A stretch of DNA of 53,032 nt from Prevotella sp. (GTDB taxonomy: Bacteria; Bacillota; Clostridia; Christensenellales; UBA1242): the NCBI GenBank assembly GCA_023666145.1, contig JAMPCO010000005.1, forward strand, positions 1 to 53,032, read 5' to 3'. The position numbers were made by a program, and so were the translations under genes. The number at the start of each line of letters is the position of its first letter. Position 1 is the stretch's first letter. Below the pieces are notes generated by a model that saw only the letters and a program-made list of their open reading frames with translations, was not told the origin of the DNA and ran no database searches. Shown piece after piece: positions 1 to 8,137 of this stretch.

Positions 1-30
1 CAAAAGACGGGTTAAAAACGCCAAGACAAC

Positions 31-56
31 AAAAAACGCGGGTTACCCACGCGTTC
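31..56 (-). terminator. Intrinsic terminator after the Pr6Pr-like gene
   Basis: Read on the minus strand, a GC-rich hairpin (outer arms AACGC and GCGTT, inner GGG and CCC) is followed by a run of T. It lies about 30 bases past the stop of the membrane-protein gene and would end the eno transcript. Confidence 0.7.
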
Positions 57-86
57 AAAGTTAGTAAAATAATGTGGTATTACCAA

Positions 87-758
87 TCAAGCGGCTTTGC
101 GTTGGCGCAGTTTTTGGCGGATGGTTTGCCAATGGTCCAGCGCGTAAAAGACATAGCCAATCGCAATGAACGCCACCAGCAACGCCACGATCCAACCGAA
201 CACACCGCCCCAGCCCAATTTGTCCACGTTCAAAAAGAAATACGGATAAAGCAGTGTGCCAGAATTGTGCAGGGGCAACGAACGCAATAAAATGAACGCC
301 ACGTAAATCAACGGCATGACGGTGCACAGCAACGGGTGGAACCAACGCAGCAAACCGTGTTCGCAGAACACCGCCCAATGCACGATGAACATAATTGGCA
401 AAATCACGTGTAGCAACAAATTTGACGATGACAAGAAATATTGCGCGACGGTTTTTTCTTTGGCGAGTAAAATGTTATACACCAAACACGTGACTAAAAT
501 CATAATCACGCATAAGAAATTGAACGTTGGTGCAATTTTGACCGCCCCGTCTTCGTGACGGTTGGCTTGGCGCACGGTCACAATTAACGCTGCGATCATG
601 AAACCCAGACAAATGTAGTTACTTAAATTCGTGTAATACAGGTAAAAGTCGCCGTTGAATGCCGCGTTGAAATAACCCAGACTGCCCAGAATACCAAACA
701 TCCCCAAGGTACAATAGACTACTTGGAAAATGACTTGCGCCAAACGGTTTTTGACCAT
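87..758 (-). CDS. Pr6Pr-family integral membrane protein
   Basis: A 223-residue protein with about six hydrophobic segments and no catalytic motif that I recognise. It resembles the Pr6Pr (FAR-17a/AIG1-like) membrane family: a YYTNLSNYI motif near residue 40, a histidine-containing helix near residue 135, and a YPYFFLNVDKLGWGG motif near residue 172 followed by a last helix and a basic tail. Molecular function is unknown for bacterial members. The ATG lies three bases after the enolase stop (TAA-gtc-ATG), so it is co-transcribed with eno, and a terminator follows it. The family assignment is by motif memory; membrane location is secure. Confidence 0.7.
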   Translation of the reverse strand: MVKNRLAQVIFQVVYCTLGMFGILGSLGYFNAAFNGDFYLYYTNLSNYICLGFMIAALIVTVRQANRHEDGAVKIAPTFNFLCVIMILVTCLVYNILLAKEKTVAQYFLSSSNLLLHVILPIMFIVHWAVFCEHGLLRWFHPLLCTVMPLIYVAFILLRSLPLHNSGTLLYPYFFLNVDKLGWGGVFGWIVALLVAFIAIGYVFYALDHWQTIRQKLRQRKAA

Positions 759-761
759 GAC

Positions 762-2045
762 TTAACGAATCCCGCGTTCAATCGTCATTATGCGGTTGTA
801 TTTGCAAACGCGTTCACCACGCACAGGAGCACCCGATTTGATAAATTCAGCGTCGGTCGCCACCGCCAAATCCGCGATAATCGTGTCGCTGGTTTCCCCG
901 CTGCGGTGCGAAATCATGACTTTGTAGTTATTGTTTTTCGCCAATGCAATCGTTTCCAAGGTTTCGGTCAAGGTACCGATTTGGTTTAATTTAATCAAAA
1001 TCGCGTTGCAAGCGCCAATGTTAATGCCTTTGGCCAGACGTTCTTTGTTGGTCACGAAGAAATCATCACCGACGATAATCGTTTTGTTGCCGATACGTTT
1101 GGTCAACGCCGCATAGCCGTCCCAATCGTTTTGATCCAACGGGTCTTCAATTGATTTGATAATCGGGTATTTTTCCACCAAGTTCGCAATGAAATCCACG
1201 TATTGACCGCTGGGCAAATCTTGCTTTTCGCCTTTCATCACATAGTGTCCGGTTTCTTTGTTGTAAAATTCGGAAGCCGCCACGTCCAACGCGATGACGA
1301 CATCTTTGACGGGGGTATAACCCGCTTTGGTAATCGCGGCTTCAATCAATTCGATCGCCCCCGCAATCGGGCTGGCGTTACTTAAACGCGGCGCGAAACC
1401 ACCTTCGTCGCCGACCGCAGTCACCAAGCCTTGTTCCGCCAAAATCTTTTTCAAAGCCGCGGTAATTTCGGAAGCCATGCGCACTTTGTCGGCGAAAGTT
1501 TTGCCGCTGATTGGTTGAATCATAAATTCTTGGCAATCAATCCCACTGTCCGCGTGGGCACCACCGTTGATGATGTTAAAACTGGGCACGGTGTTCACAA
1601 CGGGGGCTTTCCCCGCGGTCAACGGCGCACGTTTGCCACCCACTTGTTCGTAAAGATCGGCAATGTATTCGTACGGTTCTTGGCCTTTGTCCGCGGCGGC
1701 AGCGTACGCGCACGCGCACGATACGCCCAAAATTGCGTTGGCACCCAATTTACCTTTGTTATTGGTACCGTCCAAATGGCACATTTCACGGTCAATTTTG
1801 ACTTGCTCGCTGACATCCTTACCGATAAATTCGGGAGCAATTACTTTGTTTACGTTTTCCACGGCTTTCAACACGCCTTTACCATTAAAGCGTTTTTTAT
1901 CACCGTCGCGCAATTCCACGGCTTCCCATTCGCCCGTCGAAGCCCCACTGGGCACACTGGCTTGATAGCCATTGACCCATACCGTTACGGTCGGGTTACC
2001 ACGACTGTCCAAAATTTCACTGGCCACAATTTTTTCAATTTTCAT
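762..2045 (-). CDS. eno: Enolase
   Basis: Phosphopyruvate hydratase, converting 2-phosphoglycerate to phosphoenolpyruvate in lower glycolysis; cytoplasmic and Mg-dependent. The protein is full length (about 427 residues). It has the N-terminal SEILDSRGNPTV motif, the GGAHAD loop, GDEGGFAP with a catalytic glutamate, metal ligands in DVAASE, SIEDP and GDD, the catalytic lysine in LIKLNQIGTLTE, and the SHRSGETSD signature. Two ATG codons lie six bases apart. GGAG sits only 3 bases before the first (ending at 2051) but 9 before the second (ending at 2045), so I chose the second. It has its own promoter and a short leader, unlike many first genes here. The other glycolytic genes (pgk, gpmI) are about 43 kb away. 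Confidence 0.97.
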   Translation of the reverse strand: MKIEKIVASEILDSRGNPTVTVWVNGYQASVPSGASTGEWEAVELRDGDKKRFNGKGVLKAVENVNKVIAPEFIGKDVSEQVKIDREMCHLDGTNNKGKLGANAILGVSCACAYAAAADKGQEPYEYIADLYEQVGGKRAPLTAGKAPVVNTVPSFNIINGGAHADSGIDCQEFMIQPISGKTFADKVRMASEITAALKKILAEQGLVTAVGDEGGFAPRLSNASPIAGAIELIEAAITKAGYTPVKDVVIALDVAASEFYNKETGHYVMKGEKQDLPSGQYVDFIANLVEKYPIIKSIEDPLDQNDWDGYAALTKRIGNKTIIVGDDFFVTNKERLAKGINIGACNAILIKLNQIGTLTETLETIALAKNNNYKVMISHRSGETSDTIIADLAVATDAEFIKSGAPVRGERVCKYNRIMTIERGIR

Positions 2046-2075
2046 TTTCATGATCTCCTTTTATCCACACCAATT

Positions 2076-2104
2076 ATTATATATGAAAATCCGCCCAGCG
2101 ACAA
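2076..2104 (-). promoter_or_regulatory. Promoter of eno
   Basis: TTGTCG-N17-TATAAT read on the minus strand, with the predicted start about 24 bases before the enolase ATG. The leader contains a Shine-Dalgarno AAAAGGAG, so this is a conventional leadered promoter. Confidence 0.7.
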
Positions 2105-2119
2105 TCAAATTATTGCCGC

Positions 2120-3040
2120 TTAATCAAGCACGACCCAACTGACCCCGTCGGGCAAAGTCGGCAATGTCAACAACGACGCATCCACTTCGTCGTCATACTG
2201 ATAGTCGATTTCCATCGTCGCAATATCGACTCGATCGCCATTTTCTTCCCAATGTAAGTAATCTTTGGCGATGCGTCCGTTTTTAACAATGAACTGTTCT
2301 TGCACCGCCAGGCCGTTATTCTCACCTAACAGCGCTGACACATTAAAATAAATTTTACCATTCGCCAGCGTAATTTCACCAATATCGTCGGTGGTTAAAA
2401 CCTTAGTGGCCAAAATGGTTTTGTTCGGCCAAAACCTTTGGATCACCCCTGGCGCTGTGCCATAGGACGGTTCCGTGGACCTTTTGGTATAAACCACTTC
2501 ACCGTCATCACCGTTTTTCGTACAAGCATATTCAAACCACTTCTCGCCTTCTAACTTAGTCCAACACCGAAATAAATATTGGTTATGATCGATTGTATAA
2601 GAACAATTATAAGATTCCCCCAAGGCATTCAACACATAATAATCTCCTCCCGTATAAAATGTGCCATCTTCATTCCTTTCATAGGTATCATAACACCCGA
2701 GGATCGTGGCGTTTTGCATATTGGTTATAATTTGGTTCAAAATCTTTACCGCCACGGTTTTGGTGATTTGTTCCAACGTCAATCCCGCCGCACGCACGCT
2801 ATCCGTTGATTGCGGTTGGAAAGTAGCCTGTTCGGCTTGGGCATACAAGGCGTCCGCTTCTTCCAAAGTCAAAACGACATTGCAACCAGGCACATCGACT
2901 TCTTCCACAGGGGTCGTTGGATCTTCCTCTTGTTCGTCTTGCCGCGTCGGGGTTTTGCTACCGCACGCCACCAACAAGACGGGGGTACATAACACCAAAA
3001 TTAACGTTAAAAGCGCCGTAAGGATTTTTCTTCGTTTCAT
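2120..3040 (-). CDS. Predicted lipoprotein of unknown function
   Basis: A 306-residue exported protein. Residues 1-27 form a lipoprotein signal: a KRRK basic start, a hydrophobic stretch, and a lipobox ending LVAC with the lipidated cysteine near residue 26. An acidic linker rich in E, D, T and P follows, then a beta-rich domain (Tyr- and Trp-containing strands, a run of EITLANGKIYFN type) that looks like small DUF lipoproteins of Clostridia. I recognise no catalytic motif. A strong Shine-Dalgarno (AAAAGGAG) precedes the ATG, which is 23 bases after the scpB stop, so it ends the scpA-scpB transcript. Function unknown. Confidence 0.75.
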   Translation of the reverse strand: MKRRKILTALLTLILVLCTPVLLVACGSKTPTRQDEQEEDPTTPVEEVDVPGCNVVLTLEEADALYAQAEQATFQPQSTDSVRAAGLTLEQITKTVAVKILNQIITNMQNATILGCYDTYERNEDGTFYTGGDYYVLNALGESYNCSYTIDHNQYLFRCWTKLEGEKWFEYACTKNGDDGEVVYTKRSTEPSYGTAPGVIQRFWPNKTILATKVLTTDDIGEITLANGKIYFNVSALLGENNGLAVQEQFIVKNGRIAKDYLHWEENGDRVDIATMEIDYQYDDEVDASLLTLPTLPDGVSWVVLD

Positions 3041-3063
3041 GCTTACTCCTTTTAATGACGGGT

Positions 3064-3723
3064 TCAGCGGTTGCTGTCGTACAAATCGACCACATCGGTT
3101 TCTTGGGCGTGAATCAATTTGATTTTTTCCAACAAGTCCTCGTAACTGGGTAAATGTTGGATGTCGTCCAGTCCGAACCGTTTCAAAAAGTTATCCGTCG
3201 TGCCGTACAACAACGGACGACCTAACACTTCTTTGCGCCCAACGATGGCCACCAAATTACTTTGCGATAAAATTTGAAGCGCATAATCACTGCCCACGCC
3301 GCGAATCTGGTCAATTTCCAAACGAGTCACGGGCTGCTTGTACGCAATGACCGCCAAAGTTTCCAAAGCCGCTTTGGTCAAATTACGTTCGCGCAACGGA
3401 TTTAAGACCAACCCGACTTCGTTTTCGTAAGCGGGATTGGTACAGAACTGATAATGGTTGCGGTATTTAATCAGATGAATGCCACTGTCACCACTGAATT
3501 GTCCGCGCACAAATTCCAACGCGGTTTCGGCTTCGTGTTTGGACACACCCAATTTTTGACAAAAGACTTCCACAGGTAACCCGTCGCCGCACGCAAACAA
3601 GATAGCCGTCATTTGCTGCGCCAATTCTTGCACACGGTTACTGGGTGCGTTTTCCGTCGCGCAACCGTTGTGCGTCTTACGCGCCGAATTCGCTGTCGGT
3701 AAGGTCAAAATTTCCGTCGCCAA
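3064..3723 (-). CDS. scpB: Segregation and condensation protein B
   Basis: Kleisin-associated subunit of the SMC-ScpAB condensin, needed for chromosome organisation. The 219-residue protein has the two winged-helix domains of the family. The second carries the signature TLAVIAYKQPVTRLEIDQIRG near residue 123, followed by VGRKEVLGRPLLYGTT. The start is a TTG supported by a strong Shine-Dalgarno (AAAGGAGG, 5 bases away); no other start is as well placed. The first 28 residues are low in predicted structure and not typical of the family. The gene overlaps the end of scpA by 47 bases in another frame. Confidence 0.95.
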   Translation of the reverse strand: MATEILTLPTANSARKTHNGCATENAPSNRVQELAQQMTAILFACGDGLPVEVFCQKLGVSKHEAETALEFVRGQFSGDSGIHLIKYRNHYQFCTNPAYENEVGLVLNPLRERNLTKAALETLAVIAYKQPVTRLEIDQIRGVGSDYALQILSQSNLVAIVGRKEVLGRPLLYGTTDNFLKRFGLDDIQHLPSYEDLLEKIKLIHAQETDVVDLYDSNR

Positions 3724-4456
3724 AAGCCCCTCCTTTCACTATTTCGATTTCGCCGAATGCTTGGTCTTGTTGGCAAGCCACCAACTGCCGTTTCAGCAGT
3801 TCCAACACCGCCAGAAACGTGTTAATGACTTCGCTGCGGGTGATGTCGGCGTCGAACAATTGGCTGAACCGTAAACGGTTGCTGGTTTTCAACCGACCCA
3901 CTACATCTTTAATTTTATCGGCTACGGTAAATCTGTCAAGTTTTATTGTGGTCTTTTCGACTTTAGCACTCTTTTCCCCGACCCGCGCCAAGATCGCGGT
4001 AAATGCCGCGGTCAAATCGTCGAAAGTCACTCCGTCTAATTTCCAATTGGTATTAACCTTCAAGACCGCAGGCGCACGGTAATAACGTCCCACATCGTCC
4101 ATAGTCTTTAACGTTTCGCTGGCTTCTTTGAATAACGCGTATTCGGCTAAACGTTGGCGCAACTGTTCTTCTTCATCCACGGGCTCGATTTTTTCGTCGG
4201 CGGGACGCGGCAAAATTTGTTTACTTTTAATTTCCACCAAAATGGCGCCAACTTCGATGAACTCACTGGCCAAGTCCAAATCTAACGTCGGTAATTCAGT
4301 CAAATAAGCCATGTACTGTGCCGTCATTTCGCCCAAACGGACCGTTTTAATGTCGAGTTTATGTTCGCGTACCAACTGCAATAACAAATCGATTGGCCCG
4401 TCAAAATCGGTTAGATGCACTTTCACATCTTGGTTGGCGCGTTGAATCATCCCCAT
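3677..4456 (-). CDS. scpA: Segregation and condensation protein A
   Basis: Kleisin subunit of the SMC condensin complex. The N-terminus (near residue 15) has the diagnostic FDGPIDLLLQLVREHKLDI motif that binds the SMC neck. The sequence AEYALFKEASETL in the middle and the C-terminal winged helix, which binds the SMC head (about residues 190-245), are both present. Length (259) is normal. A TTGACT-N17-TAAAAT promoter ends 9 bases before the ATG, and its -10 box overlaps the stop of the preceding gene, so scpA-scpB-lipoprotein can be transcribed apart from the upstream membrane genes. A GTG-free ATG-GGG-ATG start leaves two possible Met codons two residues apart. Confidence 0.95.
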   Translation of the reverse strand: MGMIQRANQDVKVHLTDFDGPIDLLLQLVREHKLDIKTVRLGEMTAQYMAYLTELPTLDLDLASEFIEVGAILVEIKSKQILPRPADEKIEPVDEEEQLRQRLAEYALFKEASETLKTMDDVGRYYRAPAVLKVNTNWKLDGVTFDDLTAAFTAILARVGEKSAKVEKTTIKLDRFTVADKIKDVVGRLKTSNRLRFSQLFDADITRSEVINTFLAVLELLKRQLVACQQDQAFGEIEIVKGGAFGDGNFDLTDSEFGA

Positions 4457-4465
4457 CTTAATTTA

Positions 4466-4494
4466 ATTTTAGAAAAACAAATCCCAAAAGTCAA
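4466..4494 (-). promoter_or_regulatory. Promoter of scpA, near-leaderless
   Basis: TTGACT-N17-TAAAAT on the minus strand; nine bases separate the -10 box from the ATG, so transcription should start at or 1-2 bases before the start codon. No Shine-Dalgarno fits in between. Confidence 0.7.
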
Positions 4495-5101
4495 GGAATA
4501 ACCCGCACAACCACCCTTGCATGATACCCAGCACATTGGTGAAATAAATTACAACTAATAAAATCACTAACGCCCAGATACGGTTTTGACGCATAAAACG
4601 CACATAACCGCTGTCGGGTGCCAAAGCCGCCACTAATTGAAAACCGTCCAACGGGGCAATCGGCAAAAGGTGGAAGGTGGCAATCACGATGTTAAACAGC
4701 ATGATGTAAATGAACAAGTTTTCCCACACCGACTTCCCCGCCAGCAACACGAAAAAGAACGAAGCCACAAACGCCAACAATAAATTGGCGACAATCCCCG
4801 CAATTGATACCAAAAGACAGCCCCGCTTATAATGTTTGAAATTAGCGGGATTGATGGGCATCGGCACCGACCAGCCGAAACCGAACAACAAAAAGCAAAT
4901 CGTGCCCCACGCGTCCAAATGTTTGGCGGGGTTCAAAGTCAACCGTCCCGCGAACTTTGGCGACGGGTCACCGCACCACAAAGCCACCAAGCCACGGGCA
5001 ACTTCGTGGATGATCAGCGCGGATAACACCGCGATAACGTAAAACGCCAACAACGCAATGGTTTCGTAAATGCTGTCTCCGGTTTGAATTAAATCTAACA
5101 T
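4469..5101 (-). CDS. Site-2-protease-family membrane protein, metal site altered
   Basis: A 210-residue protein of the M50 (S2P-like) family with about five membrane segments. The usual HExxH zinc motif reads HEVAR at residues 32-36: the codon at 4994-4996 is CGT (Arg), so the second zinc histidine is missing. The rest of the family pattern is kept: GDPSPKFAGRLTLNPAKHLD follows at once, and the third ligand region reads LLPIAPLDGFQL near residue 145. It may therefore be a catalytically dead homologue, or use another ligand. A weak AAGGA Shine-Dalgarno and a 10-base gap place it in an operon behind the large CvpA-like gene. Fold assignment is firm; activity is doubtful. Confidence 0.85.
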   Translation of the reverse strand: MLDLIQTGDSIYETIALLAFYVIAVLSALIIHEVARGLVALWCGDPSPKFAGRLTLNPAKHLDAWGTICFLLFGFGWSVPMPINPANFKHYKRGCLLVSIAGIVANLLLAFVASFFFVLLAGKSVWENLFIYIMLFNIVIATFHLLPIAPLDGFQLVAALAPDSGYVRFMRQNRIWALVILLVVIYFTNVLGIMQGWLCGLFLDFWDLFF

Positions 5102-5111
5102 AGTGTTGTCC

Positions 5112-7595
5112 TTAGTTCGATGCCACCCGACCTAACTGTCCCAAAAAATTGTCAAGGTTTTGGTTCCTTTGCACCGTTTGCCACAAATTATCGACAATGC
5201 CTTGCAATTCGGTTTCGGTGGAGTCATTGTCGAAATTTTGCAAATAGTCGTTTAATTCTTCCACTTGCGCTTTGACACTTTCCCCTTCTTCCGCCCCGAA
5301 GATGGCCTCGTAATCGATGTCGCTGTTGTTGATTTGGTTGACGGTTTCGGTCAAAGCCGATTTCACGGTGTCGCCGACTTCGGGGATGGTAATCATGGAA
5401 TAAATTACCTCGCTGACGTTTTCGGGTTGCAAATTGGTTACTGTATCCAAAACTTTGGCGGCCAATTCTTCCCCGCTCAATTGGGCGCTGTTTTGGAGTA
5501 CATCCACCAAATCACCCAAGACCGAATTATTCAACACATGGGCGGCGTTCACCAAACCGCGTACCGTGCTATACCAATTGTCTTTGTCACTTTCCAACAT
5601 CGTAATCAAAGTTTTGGCGTATTCGTTGCTGTCTTGCATGACGCGTAACTTGGCAATCAAAAGCGTTTTGACGGGCGTAAAGGTATGCACCACGTCGTAC
5701 ACTGCATCCACCAATTGGTCGACTTTTTGGTATTTAACTTGATCGTAAGTTTGTTCCCCGAATGCGTCCGCGCGCGCGTCAAAGTCTTCCTTGGACAGTA
5801 CGAGGTTACCTAAGTATTCGATCACGGCTTGGATTTGCGCGTTATCGGCGGTCAAATCAGGGTCAGCGTTCATCAAGCGGGTTTTGATGTCGTTAATGTC
5901 GTCACCGATGGTGCAGTAATCGCGGAACACGCCCGCCACCTCGTAGAGCAAGTCGCCCAATTTTTCCCAGTTACCCGCCACAGCGAGACCTTGGTCGTCG
6001 GTGTGGTTAAACGCACTGTCCCCCAAGAACAACGGCACGAAATCGTACAAGAAAGTTTGCAAATCCGTATCAGATTGTTTTTCAAACATTTTACCGTAGA
6101 TAATCAAATTATCAACTTGGGGTAAGCCCAGCATTCGCACCATTGAGAATTGTCCTAAAGTTTGACCTAACACTTTGATGAACGGGGTTCCGTCGGCGAA
6201 ATCCCCTTGCTTGCCAGCCAATTTTGCCGTGGCCAAATCCAAACTATTTTGCACGGTAGATCCGTCTAGAGCCAACACGTCCGTCACCGTCGTGGGCGTA
6301 TCGATACCGTCGTAAGTCACACGGTAAGTCCCCACCACTTCCATAAAATTAAGAATGTTCAAAACGTCATGACGCACCAAATCTAATTTTTGGTCGGCAA
6401 TATCCTGGACAATGGCTTGCAACCCCGCGGCGTATTGCGCGTAATTGGTCGGCGCAGTTTCCCCGTCGGCCACGGTCGTGGCAATCGCGCGTTCCGTGGT
6501 GTTGGCTTTAATGATCATACCGTAAAAACTGTCCGCGTAAATTGCGGTGCCGTCTAAATAAGTTTCATCACCACTGAGCGGTGTGTTCAAAATCTGATCC
6601 AAATCAGCAATCAAATTGTCCGCGATGTTTAAGATTTCCAAATCAAAGGCTTTGTTAACAAATTTACGTAAAAACTTGTAATCATCCGCGGTAATTTGCG
6701 CTAAGTCAATGCCGTTGTTGAACGCCTTTTCAAATTTTTCCATGATTTGGTTGAGCGTTGCCACGTCCAGGTACAATTCCAAACCAGCGTTAATGTCATG
6801 CACTAAATTGATGTTGTCCTGGTTGTTGACGCGGACGGTCAATTGGTATTCAAAGGCTTTGTTCGATAAAAATTGCAAACCCGTATAGCGCATCACCGTG
6901 TTATACCCCGCCAAGCCGTTATCCACCTTGGTCAAGATGGTGCCCATGTCGGTTTCGTCGCTTGCGGCCGCCGTCGACGCCGGTTGCGTGGTTGATTCCA
7001 CCGTCGCCTGGTACACCGCCGCTTGGTTCACCACCCCCAACACGCCGTTCACGGGAATCATGAAGAAAACAAATAACACCACCCCTTGCACCGCGCCCAC
7101 CAACAAACCTAACCACGCGTGTTTGGGATTACGTTTACCGTCGCGGTTGCGTTTGGGTGCCACAATCCGTGCCATGATGGCGTAAACAAACCAAGAAACC
7201 ACTTTCACCACGAAATACAAGCCCAAGAACACCACCAGATTCAAAACCGCCATCACAATTCCAACCGCATAATCTTTGATGTACGCTTCAAACGGCGTCA
7301 CGTAATTACCAAATTGGTCTTGCATCAGTTCCACCAAATTATCGCTTAACTCATCGACCCACTCGGTCGGGGTCATTCCGTTAATCGAAATGTTAACACC
7401 CAAACCCGATTTGATGATCACGGGCGTTAAAAAGAACACCGCCACCAACAGCCCACCGAAAATGACCAACCGTAATAAACTGCGTTTCAAGCCACGTCCC
7501 AAACCGAATAACATCCCAAACACCACAAACACCGCCAAGACACCCAGCAGTGCGGCGGAAACAGTCGGCACGATTTGGTCAATCATTTCATCCAT
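5112..7595 (-). CDS. Large CvpA-like membrane protein with long external domain
   Basis: An 827-residue protein. The first about 200 residues resemble CvpA-type membrane proteins: helices near 8-30, 38-60, 115-140 and 165-190, with a basic loop (APKRNRDGKRNPKHAW) between the last two. The remaining about 620 residues are hydrophilic, acidic, mostly helical and lack cysteines, so they probably form a long extracytoplasmic rod; no catalytic motif was recognised. The start is the ATG ending at 7595, because a TATAAT box ends 6 bases before it and the longer frame would read through the promoter. It heads an operon with the S2P homologue. CvpA proteins are usually under 250 residues, so the ectodomain is the unusual part. 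Function unknown. Confidence 0.75.
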   Translation of the reverse strand: MDEMIDQIVPTVSAALLGVLAVFVVFGMLFGLGRGLKRSLLRLVIFGGLLVAVFFLTPVIIKSGLGVNISINGMTPTEWVDELSDNLVELMQDQFGNYVTPFEAYIKDYAVGIVMAVLNLVVFLGLYFVVKVVSWFVYAIMARIVAPKRNRDGKRNPKHAWLGLLVGAVQGVVLFVFFMIPVNGVLGVVNQAAVYQATVESTTQPASTAAASDETDMGTILTKVDNGLAGYNTVMRYTGLQFLSNKAFEYQLTVRVNNQDNINLVHDINAGLELYLDVATLNQIMEKFEKAFNNGIDLAQITADDYKFLRKFVNKAFDLEILNIADNLIADLDQILNTPLSGDETYLDGTAIYADSFYGMIIKANTTERAIATTVADGETAPTNYAQYAAGLQAIVQDIADQKLDLVRHDVLNILNFMEVVGTYRVTYDGIDTPTTVTDVLALDGSTVQNSLDLATAKLAGKQGDFADGTPFIKVLGQTLGQFSMVRMLGLPQVDNLIIYGKMFEKQSDTDLQTFLYDFVPLFLGDSAFNHTDDQGLAVAGNWEKLGDLLYEVAGVFRDYCTIGDDINDIKTRLMNADPDLTADNAQIQAVIEYLGNLVLSKEDFDARADAFGEQTYDQVKYQKVDQLVDAVYDVVHTFTPVKTLLIAKLRVMQDSNEYAKTLITMLESDKDNWYSTVRGLVNAAHVLNNSVLGDLVDVLQNSAQLSGEELAAKVLDTVTNLQPENVSEVIYSMITIPEVGDTVKSALTETVNQINNSDIDYEAIFGAEEGESVKAQVEELNDYLQNFDNDSTETELQGIVDNLWQTVQRNQNLDNFLGQLGRVASN

Positions 7596-7601
7596 TAAAT
7601 T

Positions 7602-7631
7602 ATTATACACACAACCACCGTAATTTTGCAA
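7602..7631 (-). promoter_or_regulatory. Leaderless promoter of the CvpA-like gene
   Basis: TTGCAA-N18-TATAAT on the minus strand, with 6 bases from the -10 box to the ATG. The predicted start of transcription is the start codon itself. Confidence 0.65.
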
Positions 7632-7675
7632 TAATTTTTGGTCATTTCCGTGCCGTAATTTGTCGACCGTCGCGG

Positions 7676-8137
7676 TTAATATTTGGTGCGCGCCGCCAAA
7701 GTCTGGGCGGCTTCGCGTTGCAAATCACGTTCCTTTAAGGTGCGCTTTTTATCGACCACATTTTTTCCCGTCGCAATGGCGATGCTGACTTTCAATAAGC
7801 CGCGCGTTGTCCAGTAAATTTTCAACGGTACACAAGTGTTTCCCTTCAAAGTACACGCCTTGGTGATTTTGGCGATTTCGGACTGGTGCAACAATAATTG
7901 ACGGTTTCGGCGCGTGTTTTGTTCCGACACCACCCCGTTTTGGTACGGTGCGAAATAAGCGTTCTTCAACCAAATTTTGCCCGCAGCCGTTTCCAACTGG
8001 ATAAAACTATCGGTCAACGTCACGTTGCCCGCGCGTGCGGATTTCACTTCCCACCCCTGCAAAGCCAAGCCCGCTTCAAACGTATCATGCAAGAAATAAT
8101 TGAACCGCGCCTGCCGATTTTCCGCAATCACTTTCAT
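7676..8137 (-). CDS. smpB: SsrA-binding protein SmpB
   Basis: Partner of tmRNA in rescue of stalled ribosomes. The 153-residue protein has the family core: NRQARFNYFLHDTFEAGLALQGWEVKS at the N-terminus (NxxA...E/D-GxxLxGxEVKS), the central SEIAKI region, KIYWTTRGLLKVSIAIATGKN, and the basic tail KKRTLKERDLQRE that enters the decoding site. The usual 'LHI' and 'RKLLL' motifs are present as QLLLHQSEI. Its ATG overlaps the trpS stop as ATGA, so the two are translationally coupled. A tmRNA gene was not seen nearby. Confidence 0.96.
   Translation of the reverse strand: MKVIAENRQARFNYFLHDTFEAGLALQGWEVKSARAGNVTLTDSFIQLETAAGKIWLKNAYFAPYQNGVVSEQNTRRNRQLLLHQSEIAKITKACTLKGNTCVPLKIYWTTRGLLKVSIAIATGKNVVDKKRTLKERDLQREAAQTLAARTKY

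Noticed and set aside
1431..2123. Long open frame on the plus strand opposite enolase
   Set aside because: It is a mirror frame of the conserved eno gene and encodes nothing recognisable.
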